From Bacillus_BA songklensis (lineage in GTDB: Bacteria > Bacillota > Bacilli > Bacillales > Bacillaceae_H), in the NCBI RefSeq assembly GCF_042649685.1, contig NZ_JBHRZT010000052.1, positions 124,001-188,000 on the forward strand: a DNA stretch of 64,000 bases, written 5' to 3'. The position numbers and the translations under genes were made by a program. Below the pieces are notes generated by a model that saw only the letters and a list, made by a program, of their open reading frames with translations, was not told where the DNA came from and ran no database searches. Positions 7,112 through 15,257 of the stretch are shown piece by piece (within the stretch, counting starts at the first letter, position 1; every line of letters starts with the position of its first letter).

Positions 7112-7879
7112 TTAAAATTGAAGGCAAAGATAGCTTAATGTCCCAAACTCATAACCTCGATAAATAACTTGTGCTTTTGTTTGCGAATCTCCACTTCCCA
7201 TCGCAATAAAGAGCGGCACAAAGTGTTCAGCTCTTGGAACAGCCAGGCGAGCATGAGGGGCTAAATGTTCCCATTTAAAAAGTGAATCCAAATCCATTTG
7301 TTGAACCTTATCAATCAGCCAATTGTCAAATTCGACTGCCCAAGGTTCCGGAGTAGTTTGCTCCCATTTGACAGCTCTCAAGTTATGGACTGTCACGCCG
7401 CTGCCAATCACTAAAATCTCTTCCTCTCCAAGCCCGCGAAGAGACTGACCAATTTTAAACTGTTCTTCTGCGGGAAGATATGGATTGACCGAGAGTTGAA
7501 TCACAGGTATATCAGCTTTTGGATAAATACGAGATAAAAGTGTCCAGGAGCCATGATCTAATCCCCTTGTCATATTCATCCTTACTTTTATTCCTTGTTT
7601 TGGGAACCGGTCTTTGATCATAGTGGCTATTTCCTTTGACCCTTTGGCCGGATACTTGATGGCATACAGTTCATCCGGAAAACCATAAAAATCATAAATC
7701 GTTTCATAAACCTCATCCGTAAAAGAAATAGTCGTTATATCGCTTTCCCAATGAGCTGTAAAAATGACAATGGCCTTTGGCTTTATATTTTGACCAATAC
7801 TTGCAAGAAATTGGGTATATTCATTATCTTCAATAGCCAGCATCGGCGAACCATGCGCTAAAAACAAAGATGGCACCAT
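7112..7879 (-). CDS. DODA-type extradiol ring-cleavage dioxygenase (LigB/YgiD)
   Basis: 255-aa class III extradiol dioxygenase of the 4,5-DOPA dioxygenase/YgiD group, full length. Likely metal and catalytic histidines lie in LFLAHGSP (residues 6-13), FTAHWE (41-46), RGLDHGSW and RAEHFVPLF. The family opens catechol-like rings using a non-haem metal. The first gene of the pair with doxX; ATG at 7879 is preceded by TTAGGAGG. Divergently placed at 8026 is the remnant of an HxlR/YodB-type regulator gene, the class that controls quinone-stress dioxygenases in B. subtilis, so this operon was probably under such control. Confidence 0.85.
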   Translation of the reverse strand: MVPSLFLAHGSPMLAIEDNEYTQFLASIGQNIKPKAIVIFTAHWESDITTISFTDEVYETIYDFYGFPDELYAIKYPAKGSKEIATMIKDRFPKQGIKVRMNMTRGLDHGSWTLLSRIYPKADIPVIQLSVNPYLPAEEQFKIGQSLRGLGEEEILVIGSGVTVHNLRAVKWEQTTPEPWAVEFDNWLIDKVQQMDLDSLFKWEHLAPHARLAVPRAEHFVPLFIAMGSGDSQTKAQVIYRGYEFGTLSYLCLQF

Positions 7880-7914
7880 TTTTTATCGACCTCCTAATTG
7901 ATAAACATCAATGC

Positions 7915-7946
7915 TTACTTTTTGTAACTAAGTTTATTATAATAAA
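7915..7946. promoter_or_regulatory. Inverted repeats in the dioxygenase control region
   Basis: Two adjacent inverted repeats: TTAC-TTTTT-GTAA (7915-7927) and the perfect 14-bp palindrome TTTATTATAATAAA (7933-7946). They lie between the dioxygenase operon and the divergent HxlR-type remnant, where an operator for that regulator would be expected. Which repeat is the operator cannot be told from sequence alone. Confidence 0.4.
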
Positions 7947-8025
7947 TAATATACGTCAAGTACTTATATTAAAAAAGTAAAAAATACATTTAAAAGCAGT
8001 TTTGGCCGTATAGTGAGGTGTTTAT

Positions 8026-8106
8026 ATGGAACAATCATCACTTTGTCCAAAATTTGAAAAGGTATGCACTTAATAAGTAAACGATGGACCGGGTTAATTA
8101 TTTACC
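8026..8106 (+). pseudogene. Remnant of an HxlR/YodB-type regulator gene
   Basis: After a plausible ribosome site (GTGAGGTG) the frame begins MEQSSLCPKFEKV, typical of HxlR/DUF24 regulators with the redox-sensing cysteine near residue 7. A frameshift follows, and a second frame gives LISKRWTGLII, the next conserved segment. Nothing more of the ~110-aa protein remains. The position, divergent from the dioxygenase-doxX operon, fits the YodB/CatR arrangement of B. subtilis. Confidence 0.7.
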
Positions 8107-8213
8107 AATGACTGTTTCCTTAAGATAGGATAAGAACCTTCTTCAATGTTCCAGCCAATTTGAATAAAATCGCCGGCCTGGGTAAATAAAGCAAGCTGAT
8201 TATCGTTAATCAT
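8094..8213 (-). other. Short open frame between two gene remnants
   Basis: A 39-codon frame (starts MINDNQLALFTQAGD) that begins inside the end of the oxidoreductase remnant and runs into the regulator remnant on the opposite strand. No ribosome site. The composition looks protein-like; probably a piece of a decayed gene of unknown type. Confidence 0.3.
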
Positions 8214-8437
8214 GGTCGGTCGTATCGTTGGCTCCCATCCGTACCAACAATGACAGAACTACGAATGGTGATTTCTTCTCCTTTCTGTTTGTATAACGAA
8301 AATATCGTTTTCTTTTTTGCTCGTGCAGCAAGAATGGCCGCACTACCTCCAGCTGATCCTACGCCGATGATGATCATATCATACACGCCCTTCCCCCCTT
8401 TTTTGATGATCAACCAATGGATCTCACTCTTGCACAT
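8210..8437 (-). pseudogene. Remnant of a small NAD(P)/FAD-dependent oxidoreductase
   Basis: The frame contains the Rossmann dinucleotide fold VYDMIIIGVGSAGGSAAI (residues 18-35) and AARAKKKTI, as in thioredoxin-reductase-like flavoproteins of about 190 aa. It then jumps to a short unrelated-looking segment with IVGTDGSQRY, consistent with an internal deletion, and stops at 75 codons. The redox part is missing, so no active enzyme is expected. It lies downstream of the hxlB terminator on the same strand. Confidence 0.6.
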
Positions 8438-8461
8438 TGCGAAGAGTAGGAAATATAAAAA

Positions 8462-8495
8462 ACCGCAAAGCTTCCCTTAAGAAACGCTTTGCGGT
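8462..8495 (-). terminator. Terminator of the hxlAB region
   Basis: The stem ACCGCAAAGC pairs with GCTTTGCGGT around 14 nt. On the minus strand it is followed by six T residues. It ends transcription behind hxlB. Confidence 0.85.
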
Positions 8496-8591
8496 CTTCT
8501 TGTCCCTTATTTTCTTAGGTGAACATTCAGTATGCCCTAGTCTCATCGATTACTTGTTGTCAGTTTAAGATTCTAAATCGAACTCTTTGCT

Positions 8592-9161
8592 CTACTCAAG
8601 ATTGGCATGTCTGCCAAACATTGTAGTGCCGTTCATTCCTTTTTTCTCCATCAATCTCAATATGACAGCATCGAAGAACAATAAGAGGGTTTGCTCAAAT
8701 AGTGCCCCCATTGGCTGTATCGTTTTGTAGCCACTGTCCGATTGGTCTTTAGGTGAGCCAGGTAATTTAACAGCAAAATCCGCTAATTGTCCAATCGTCG
8801 ATTCAGGGAAAATCGTGACAGCCGCGACAGTTCCATCTAAACTTTTCGCTTTCTCAGCCATGGAAACTAAACCTTTTGTCTCTCCTGAACCAGATCCGAC
8901 GATCAATATGTCATCTTTTTCCAGATTGGGGGGGGTGACGGTTTCACCTACTACATAGACTTCGAAACCCATTTGCATCATTCGCATTGCAAAGGACTTG
9001 GCCATAAATCCAGATCGACCTGCGCCAGCCACAAAAATTTTCTTTGATTCAAGAATCCCGTTTACCAGTTTTTCAGCTTCTTCATCGGCGATCAAGTCTA
9101 CTGTTCGGTTTAACTCTTTTATGATTTCAGCTAAGTATTGAGTCGTCTGCATAACGGCCAT
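8592..9161 (-). CDS. hxlB: 6-phospho-3-hexuloisomerase
   Basis: 189-aa SIS-domain sugar isomerase that converts hexulose 6-phosphate to fructose 6-phosphate in the ribulose monophosphate pathway of formaldehyde fixation. The SIS core is visible: IFVAGAGRSGFMAKSFAMRM (residues 36-55) and DILIVGSGSGETKG (79-92), with the end MNGTTMFGRHANLE typical for PHI. It is full length. The start ATG overlaps the hxlA stop (TAATG), so the two are translationally coupled. Because hxlA lacks its 5' end, hxlB may be poorly expressed or on its way to loss. Confidence 0.93.
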   Translation of the reverse strand: MAVMQTTQYLAEIIKELNRTVDLIADEEAEKLVNGILESKKIFVAGAGRSGFMAKSFAMRMMQMGFEVYVVGETVTPPNLEKDDILIVGSGSGETKGLVSMAEKAKSLDGTVAAVTIFPESTIGQLADFAVKLPGSPKDQSDSGYKTIQPMGALFEQTLLLFFDAVILRLMEKKGMNGTTMFGRHANLE

Positions 9162-9682
9162 TACCCTTGTTTGACCATTTTTTGCATTTGGGCAGCTACA
9201 GCTTTTTTATCTTCTTGTCCGGTAATACCGCCGCCAACAATGACAAGATCCAGTTGTGCTTTAACAACTTCCGGCAGCGTGTCTAATTTAATGCCTCCCG
9301 CGACTGCAGTTTTCGCATTTTTCACGACACGTTTAATGGTTTGAAGATCTTCAAAAGAATTTTTTCCAACTGCTTGAAGATCGTAGCCTGTGTGCACACA
9401 GATGTAGTCTACGCCAAACTCATCCACTTCTTTGGCTCGTCCTTCAAGATCCTTCACAGCGATCATATCAACCAGAATTTTTTTGCCTTGTTTTTTTGCT
9501 TCTTCAACGGCACCCTTTATGGACATATCTTCCGCGGCACCCAGAATAGTGATGATATCAGCGCCGGCCTCGGATGCTTTCATGACTTCATATCCTGCCG
9601 CATCCATGATCTTTAAGTCCGCCAATACTTTTAAATTCGGAAATTCTTCTTTGATTTCCTTTACCGCTCTAAGGCCTTCATT
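9161..9682 (-). pseudogene. hxlA: 5'-truncated 3-hexulose-6-phosphate synthase gene
   Basis: The sequence matches hexulose-6-phosphate synthase from NEGLRAVKEIKEEFPNLKVLADLKIMDA to the normal C-terminus, but homology ends at 9682. The first ~40 codons of the ~210-aa enzyme, with the first barrel strand and its active-site aspartate, are gone. The DLKIMD metal/substrate motif and the CVHTGYD and GGI phosphate-binding parts remain. An internal TTG near 9625 could start a 154-aa product but has no ribosome site, and a barrel without its first strands should not fold. The upstream flank is unrelated AT-rich DNA, indicating a deletion breakpoint. No hxlR gene is next to it. Confidence 0.85.
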
Positions 9683-9740
9683 TTAAAAGTACGCACTTTT
9701 TAAACATATAGTTATATAAATGTTATATAGTGTCAGAAAG

Positions 9741-9784
9741 AAACGCCATCCTTTCTCATAGCTCTACAGAAAGAATAGCGTTTT
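9741..9784 (+). terminator. Imperfect hairpin with T-tail
   Basis: AAACGCCATCCTTTCT pairs imperfectly with AGAAAGAATAGCGTTT and is followed by T residues on the plus strand. No plus-strand gene precedes it; it may be a leftover of the deleted region in front of hxlA. Confidence 0.45.
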
Positions 9785-9850
9785 TGGGGTTTAAGGATAC
9801 AATTTTGTTTTAGCTTGATGGGCATGTGGCGAGACCCCTTGTATAATTCA

Positions 9851-9955
9851 TTACATGATATAATAATCAGGACTATATCCGACAATTTCTTCAATATCCT
9901 TGCAAATGTCTTTACTAAATTCATCCTGCCACTTGTTGAGGGATCCTTTTTTAAC
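9851..9955 (-). pseudogene. C-terminal remnant, sulfotransferase-like
   Basis: A minus-strand open stretch without start codon ends in a normal stop and encodes GSLNKWQDEFSKDICKDI followed by EEIVG. This pattern resembles the C-terminal tail of PAPS-dependent sulfotransferases. It lies just behind the PP-loop gene, and stop codons in front of it show that the rest was lost. The assignment rests on a short segment only. Confidence 0.4.
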
Positions 9956-9995
9956 TTAAATAAATTTTTAGATTCTCATACTTTGACTTTAAAAT

Positions 9996-11102
9996 TTAGC
10001 TTTTAAATAAATTAGTACGCACCATCTCATTATAAATCTCCCTCATATAAATATCATTATCTGGAGAATCCAGAACTTTAGTTATATAGTTAGATCTTTT
10101 CTTATAATAAGCATTAAGATTAAAAATGGATGCATACTTATCAAGTGCTCCTATTATTTCTAACGTTAATAAAGTTCTTAAACATTTAGAACATTTACCG
10201 CAATTAAATTTATCCTTTACACAAACATTAAGGTATTTATATGATGGCTCAAATTTTGCCACCATACGAATTTTATCGACCCTGGTGTAATTAGCGCAAG
10301 ATGAAAACAAACTGGTATTTTCAGTAGATAACATGCTCAAACTAAAAATATCATAATCATCTGGATGTTTTCTGCTTAGTCCGAAATTTTTTATATAAAC
10401 AGAGGAGGAATATTTTATATGAACAGATGAGGAATAATAATAAACTTTAAATAATTTTTGAAGAGCCAAAACCGCAGACATACTCCTGAGCGTATGTGTT
10501 TGTTCGAAATCCATATGCAATATCTCGCTTAAGTTGCTGTTAACCATTATTAATTCTTTACCAAGTTCATCGGCACAAGCTTTTGCGATTTTTGCCCTTT
10601 CTTTAAAAAGTGTTAACGTCCGTTTGTCAGCAGAATCCCCGTTTGACCCGACATTAAAAAAAGTAAAATGGGTAATTTTATATTTTTCAGGGACACCACC
10701 TCCCATATGATCACAAATAGTGCTGAAAGAGTCTATTCCACATGACAATCCAGTTCCCACTGCACCAGCATTTGATATCGGTTTTGCCGCAAGCTGATTA
10801 CACATAACCTTTATCATCTTGTATCCATGGATCTCAGCGATTAAGGGGATGAGATATTTATTTACCGTATAGTAAAGTCTTTCAGACATTGGTGATAACA
10901 CTTTTATATCGTGTCCATTTTTCAATGCATACCATAATAATCCAACTAAAAAGGCATCTGCTCTTTCATTAGTCAGGTATACACTATACTTCTCCTCCAC
11001 CTCAAACCAAAGAACATCTTTCTGTCCATCAACTTCAAATACTGCTTGCAATCTTACTTCTTTATCGTTTTTTTTAATTTCAGGCTCATATATAATGATC
11101 AT
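9996..11102 (-). CDS. PP-loop ATP-pyrophosphatase-family protein (QueC/ExsB-like fold)
   Basis: About 368 aa. An N-terminal domain contains LWFEVEEKYSVYL and ERADAF. The PP-loop GLSCGIDSFSTI lies near residues 117-128, using the ATG at 11102. The C-terminal cysteine cluster CGKCSKCLRTLLTLE could bind zinc, as in QueC. PP-loop enzymes adenylate a carboxylate or carbonyl using ATP. Stand-alone members of this sort occur in surface polysaccharide loci; the substrate is unknown to me. The ATG at 11102 has a GGGAG site 10 bp upstream, whereas the ATG at 11150 has none. An 8-residue tandem duplication (SSSVHIKY, SSSVYIKN) sits in the middle. The gene is more AT-rich than its neighbours, suggesting transfer. 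Confidence 0.75.
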   Translation of the reverse strand: MIIIYEPEIKKNDKEVRLQAVFEVDGQKDVLWFEVEEKYSVYLTNERADAFLVGLLWYALKNGHDIKVLSPMSERLYYTVNKYLIPLIAEIHGYKMIKVMCNQLAAKPISNAGAVGTGLSCGIDSFSTICDHMGGGVPEKYKITHFTFFNVGSNGDSADKRTLTLFKERAKIAKACADELGKELIMVNSNLSEILHMDFEQTHTLRSMSAVLALQKLFKVYYYSSSVHIKYSSSVYIKNFGLSRKHPDDYDIFSLSMLSTENTSLFSSCANYTRVDKIRMVAKFEPSYKYLNVCVKDKFNCGKCSKCLRTLLTLEIIGALDKYASIFNLNAYYKKRSNYITKVLDSPDNDIYMREIYNEMVRTNLFKS

Positions 11103-11450
11103 AACGCCGTATCTCCCATCACCATATTCAGAAAATACAAAATGGTTCATTTCCGTTTTTGGTTTACCGTTTGTTGAGAAAAAAATATAATATAGAATAT
11201 GTAATAGTTGATAGAAAGGACACAGAGCATTTCGTACATTTGCCTGTTTTAGTAAAAAAATAGTAACATAAACTAAAATTTCGGCTTTTATTTAACATTT
11301 ATTTTCTATATTAGCAGGCACCCATAATTACTATGCTATTACCATTTTAGAAATAGTTAATAAGTGTTATTCAGCTTAAATATTGCATATTTTGTATTTG
11401 CCGGAGTCACCTTCTCAGCTCTTCAAAAATGTGTAAAGTATATAAAGAAC
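11103..11450. other. AT-rich gap between the two carbohydrate genes
   Basis: About 350 bases of very AT-rich DNA. I see no reading frame, terminator hairpin or known leader here. It presumably carries the promoter of the PP-loop gene, but no convincing -35/-10 pair can be picked. Confidence 0.5.
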
Positions 11451-12512
11451 TTATGTTATAAGACCTCTATTAAATGGTTCAATCATTAAAGGATTAAAAG
11501 CTTTTTGTCTCTCTTTATAATCCTTAATAATGTCTGAGTGATTTTGCTCAATTAAATGGACTCTTTTTAATATCTCTGTTTCTAAATCAGAAGAATTTGT
11601 TGATACAATATACTTTTCTAATCCGAGTAAATAAGCCAGATCGAAAATTTTAAAGCGGTATCCCAGTAATACACTAGGAACATTAGCGGCTAAGGATAAT
11701 AAATTAGCATGAAGTTTAAAGTTAATTGTTAAAGTACAAGAAGACAAAACCGTAATAAGTTGTTGTTCTTCATAGAGGGTTTTATCTAAAATAACATTAC
11801 TTGAATCATTAATTTTATCGAATAATCTTTGGCAAGGTTCCAAATCGTTAGTCCAAACTCCATAAATTAATATCTTGTATCCACGTTTTATTAGATTCTT
11901 GGAAACTTCCACTAAACCATCTTCTACTTTTGTTTCATTGTTTCCATAAATTTTGTTGTGTGATGTTCCCCAATTTAACCCAATTCGTTTTTCTGATTCT
12001 TTTGTTTTCGAGGCATTGTTTTGCTTTAACAACATCCCTGGATCGCCAATTATACGTATGTGATCACCACTTACTCCAAGAAACTCCAAGGCTTTTTTAG
12101 TCAATGGGCCTCGTACCCCTGCAAATGAAGCACGGGCAAAAATTTCTTTTAAGATATCCGCATACTCCTTGTTGATAGGTTCATGTAGTAAAGGCTTTCC
12201 GTTAGAAATCATAAGATCCAAGTCGTTTTTTTTAATCCAGTCTAAGCCACTGCCCCAAATTAAAACTTTTTTCTCTTGTTGAATTCCCTTGTGGAGTAGA
12301 TGTATATATTTGGGTAACAGTACTGAACCTCCGCCTAAAACAATTGAATCATATTTATTCAAGTCCAGATCTTTTCTTTTTAAAGAGGGAATTATTTCTA
12401 TTTCTTCTTGACCAAAGTAAAGATTACTAAGTCTATTAAATAAATTCCATAATAACTCATCACCAAGGTTATTATGACCAATCCAACCTAAATATAACAC
12501 TCTTTTCATCAT
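11451..12512 (-). CDS. Polysaccharide pyruvyl transferase family protein
   Basis: 353-aa protein of the polysaccharide pyruvyl transferase family (CsaB, WcaK, EpsI/EpsO). Typical segments: the start LYLGWIGHNNLGDELLWN (GDE motif), YDSIVLGGGSVL, FAGVRGPLTKKALEFLG, RIIGDPGML, and near the C-terminus the histidine stretch TINFKLHANLLSLAANVPSV. Such enzymes transfer pyruvate from PEP to sugars of cell-surface polymers, making ketals. GGAGG lies 4 bp before the first ATG and 7 bp before the second (12509), so the latter may be used. Together with the PP-loop gene and the sulfotransferase-like remnant it forms an AT-rich surface-polymer islet. Confidence 0.85.
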   Translation of the reverse strand: MMKRVLYLGWIGHNNLGDELLWNLFNRLSNLYFGQEEIEIIPSLKRKDLDLNKYDSIVLGGGSVLLPKYIHLLHKGIQQEKKVLIWGSGLDWIKKNDLDLMISNGKPLLHEPINKEYADILKEIFARASFAGVRGPLTKKALEFLGVSGDHIRIIGDPGMLLKQNNASKTKESEKRIGLNWGTSHNKIYGNNETKVEDGLVEVSKNLIKRGYKILIYGVWTNDLEPCQRLFDKINDSSNVILDKTLYEEQQLITVLSSCTLTINFKLHANLLSLAANVPSVLLGYRFKIFDLAYLLGLEKYIVSTNSSDLETEILKRVHLIEQNHSDIIKDYKERQKAFNPLMIEPFNRGLIT

Positions 12513-12639
12513 CTTCCCTCCAAAAGTTGGATTAAGTAACCTTTCTATAACTCTGTTCTTAAATATATAAGTCCTACTTAATTTTTAAACTTTGTCACCG
12601 GGCCTTCTTTTATTTGCGCCTTTCTGTTCTCTCACCTTG

Positions 12640-12775
12640 AGCAGGCTTACAAAGGTCTTCGTATGAGCGGCTGACAAGAACCCGTAAGGGAGATTGGCGG
12701 CCGCTTATGCGTAAATCATTTGCGTGGATGTTTTTTATCCACGTCAAATGATTTACGTGGATTCATATAGTTATA
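12640..12775 (+). repeat. Hairpin repeat, family B, copy 1
   Basis: Shares with 23140-23280 the block GGCTGACAAGAACCC, the Y hairpin and the flank GTGGATTCATATA. Hairpin Y (12710-12757) has a ~20-bp stem (CGTAAATCATTTG...CAAATGATTTACG) with inner CGTGGAT/ATCCACG and a T-rich loop. It lies behind tyrA, between it and the pyruvyl transferase gene, and may terminate tyrA. The rest of the gap 12513-13007 has only a short frame near 12785-12847 of unknown meaning. Confidence 0.7.
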
Positions 12776-13007
12776 GGGGAAAAGGCAAAGGCGGATAAGA
12801 TAATCGCTCGTGGAGCAGATAATATTCATGTTGGGTTAGCTGTCTGATTTTCTTTACACCAGAACCCACTTCTTGCAAAAGCACCATTCACAGATAGCAA
12901 TTTCATAATATTCAATATTCCATTAAAATGTTTTAAACTGATTAATCAAATTTCTTTACATAAGAAAAATTAGTTATCTGCCTTTTTAACGTCAAATTTC
13001 CTCCTCC

Positions 13008-14111
13008 TTAAGCGGCTTCATATGTTTTATATTCATTATTTTGAAGCAAGATTTGTGCTTGCGACCGATCCTCGTCCGTTTGAAAGCTAATTCGCAGCAC
13101 TCCCAATAATCCTTCTCTGGATTCGATAATATGAAGATTTGTAATACTAATTTCTTGTTCCGCTAATAAGGAAGTAATACGGGCTATAGCTCCAGGCACA
13201 TCCATCACATCGACATACAAATCATAGTAGGAAGGAATGGCCCCTTTGGAATGGACAGGCAAAGCGTCCCGATAATCTTTCGAATCCTCAAAGAAACGAG
13301 TAAGCGCCTGATCGTCTTCTGACATTAAAATGTGTTGAATATTCTGCATTTCCATCATCCAATCCTCCAAAAGATGCAAAATATTATGCCGGTTTTGCTT
13401 CACGATATCTTTCCACATGTTTGGGCTGCTGGATGCAATCCGGGTAATGTCCCGGAAACCTCCTGCCGCCAACAGGCTGATGAGGGGATTTTTATCAGCA
13501 TGCTTTTTCGCTTGTTTGACCAAACCCGCCGCTATGATATGCGGAAAGTGACTAATCACGCCTGTAATGTAGTCATGTTCTTCCGTATCCAATACAAGAA
13601 AATGAGAGTTTGTTCCTTTCAACCATTGCTTTAACTCTTCTATTTTTTCAAAAGAGGTGGACGAATGAGGAGTTAACACATAAAAGGCATTTTCAAATAA
13701 GTGGGCCTTTGCACTTTCAACCCCCGCTTTATGCGACCCTGCCATCGGATGCCCGCCAATAAACGTTACCTCCCCTTGCCATAAATCATTAGCAAGCGCC
13801 ATGATATCTCCCTTTGTGCTTCCTGCATCTGTAATGATGACATCTTCACGTAAATGGAAAGCAGCCAGCCGTCTCATCAGCTTTGTTGTCGCCTCTACAG
13901 GAGATGCCAAAATGATCAGGTGAGCCAATTCCGCCTCTTCCTGCAAACTTGAAGCGACTTCATCAATCACTTTACGCTGTTTTGCTTTGTTTACTTGTTC
14001 TTTATTAATGTCATATCCGACGACAATGGCATCTGCTTCTTTTTTGATGGCTAAAGCAATAGAACCGCCGATAAGACCTGTGCCAATTAACAGCACCCGC
14101 TTTTTCATCAT
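13008..14111 (-). CDS. tyrA: Prephenate dehydrogenase
   Basis: 367-aa NAD-dependent prephenate dehydrogenase that makes 4-hydroxyphenylpyruvate for tyrosine. An N-terminal Rossmann motif LLIGTGLIGGSIALAIK (residues 6-22), then GGHPMAGSHKAGVESA, and DITRIASSSPNMWKDI follow. A C-terminal ACT domain (about 297-367, YDLYVDVMDVPGAIARITSLL) should bind tyrosine for feedback inhibition. Its start overlaps the hisC stop by 4 bp, so aroF-hisC-tyrA form one operon under the tyrosine T-box at 16520-16765. Confidence 0.95.
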   Translation of the reverse strand: MMKKRVLLIGTGLIGGSIALAIKKEADAIVVGYDINKEQVNKAKQRKVIDEVASSLQEEAELAHLIILASPVEATTKLMRRLAAFHLREDVIITDAGSTKGDIMALANDLWQGEVTFIGGHPMAGSHKAGVESAKAHLFENAFYVLTPHSSTSFEKIEELKQWLKGTNSHFLVLDTEEHDYITGVISHFPHIIAAGLVKQAKKHADKNPLISLLAAGGFRDITRIASSSPNMWKDIVKQNRHNILHLLEDWMMEMQNIQHILMSEDDQALTRFFEDSKDYRDALPVHSKGAIPSYYDLYVDVMDVPGAIARITSLLAEQEISITNLHIIESREGLLGVLRISFQTDEDRSQAQILLQNNEYKTYEAA

Positions 14112-15196
14112 CGATCACCTATCTTTACAAGTGTTTGATCCGTTACATGATTTCTTATAATAGAAAGAACCCCTTCATTTTGTTCTTTCGTTCCAATGGT
14201 AATGCGAATTCCAGTCGGAAACGGACGAACAATGTATCCCTTTTCAATGAGATGTTCAAACCAGGCATTTGAATCATCAGTACGAATGAAGATAAAGTTT
14301 GTCTGGGAAGGACAATATTCAATTCCCAACTCTTCCAAACATTCTTCGTATTGTTGCAGTCCCTGTTTATTTTGTTCTACACAAAAGTCCAGAAATGGAT
14401 GATCTTCCAGGGCTGCAATGGCAGCGGCTTGGGCAAATGTTGATGTATTGAACGGAAGCCTTGCAATATTGATTTTTTCAATCAACTGTTCATTTCCGAT
14501 GGCATAGCCGATACGAAATGCTGCCAGGCCGTATGCCTTTGAAAATGTTCGTAAAACTAATAGATTTTCAAATTCATTTAATAAAGGAATAGTTTGCGGG
14601 AAATCTTTCGCGTTCACATATTCATAGTAAGCTTCATCCAACACGACGATTGTCTGTCTCGGGATCGTTCGTAAAAAGCGGATGAGAGCTTCTTCTTTCA
14701 CGTATGTGCCCGTCGGATTATTAGGATTACAAATCCACACCACTCTTGTTCGAAGATCGATGGCTTTGGACATTGTATCTAAATCGTACCTCCCGTTTAT
14801 TAATGGGATTTCCCGAACCTCGCATCCTTCTATGATCGCATGATGTTTATACTGAGGAAATGTCTCTAAAGCGGTAACAATGTTATCTCCTTCACACAGC
14901 ATGACTCGGCTAATCGTTTGTATGACCTCATCAAGTCCGCTTCCAAACAAAAGCTGGTTTTCTTTTACCTGTAGATGTTCGGAAAGCTTTTTACGCAATT
15001 CCGTTGCGGCACCATCCGGATATGTTGCACAAAGCTGTAACGAATTTTGTAAAGCGCTCTCCACTTTAGGAGAACAACCAAACGGATTTTCATTTGAGGC
15101 CAGTTTGATTACTTTATCGACGTTGTATTCCTTTTTTATTTGTTCAGGAGATTTTCCTGGTTTGTATGGTTGAAGCATTAAAATCTGCGCTTTCAC
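14108..15196 (-). CDS. hisC: Histidinol-phosphate/aromatic aminotransferase
   Basis: 362-aa class I/II PLP aminotransferase. Visible features: KLASNENPFG (residues 32-41), NPNNPTGTYV, VLDEAYYEYV and the PLP-lysine segment TFSKAYGLAAFRIGYA with K near 220. In Bacillus this enzyme serves both histidine synthesis (histidinol phosphate) and the last transamination to tyrosine and phenylalanine. Its place between aroF and tyrA under a tyrosine T-box supports the aromatic role here. 61 bp separate it from aroF. Confidence 0.93.
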   Translation of the reverse strand: MKAQILMLQPYKPGKSPEQIKKEYNVDKVIKLASNENPFGCSPKVESALQNSLQLCATYPDGAATELRKKLSEHLQVKENQLLFGSGLDEVIQTISRVMLCEGDNIVTALETFPQYKHHAIIEGCEVREIPLINGRYDLDTMSKAIDLRTRVVWICNPNNPTGTYVKEEALIRFLRTIPRQTIVVLDEAYYEYVNAKDFPQTIPLLNEFENLLVLRTFSKAYGLAAFRIGYAIGNEQLIEKINIARLPFNTSTFAQAAAIAALEDHPFLDFCVEQNKQGLQQYEECLEELGIEYCPSQTNFIFIRTDDSNAWFEHLIEKGYIVRPFPTGIRITIGTKEQNEGVLSIIRNHVTDQTLVKIGDR

Positions 15197-15257
15197 TCTT
15201 AATATCCCTCACTTTTATTAATTTGTTTAGTTCCCGAAACAATCAGCATTCATTCTA

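Noticed and set aside
9733..9924. 63-codon minus-strand frame
   Set aside because: It overlaps a terminator-like hairpin and the sulfotransferase-like remnant in another frame; no ribosome site.
12785..12847. Short plus-strand frame reading KADKIIARGADNIHVGLAV
   Set aside because: It looks protein-like but is too short to assign and has no start; could be a gene fragment.
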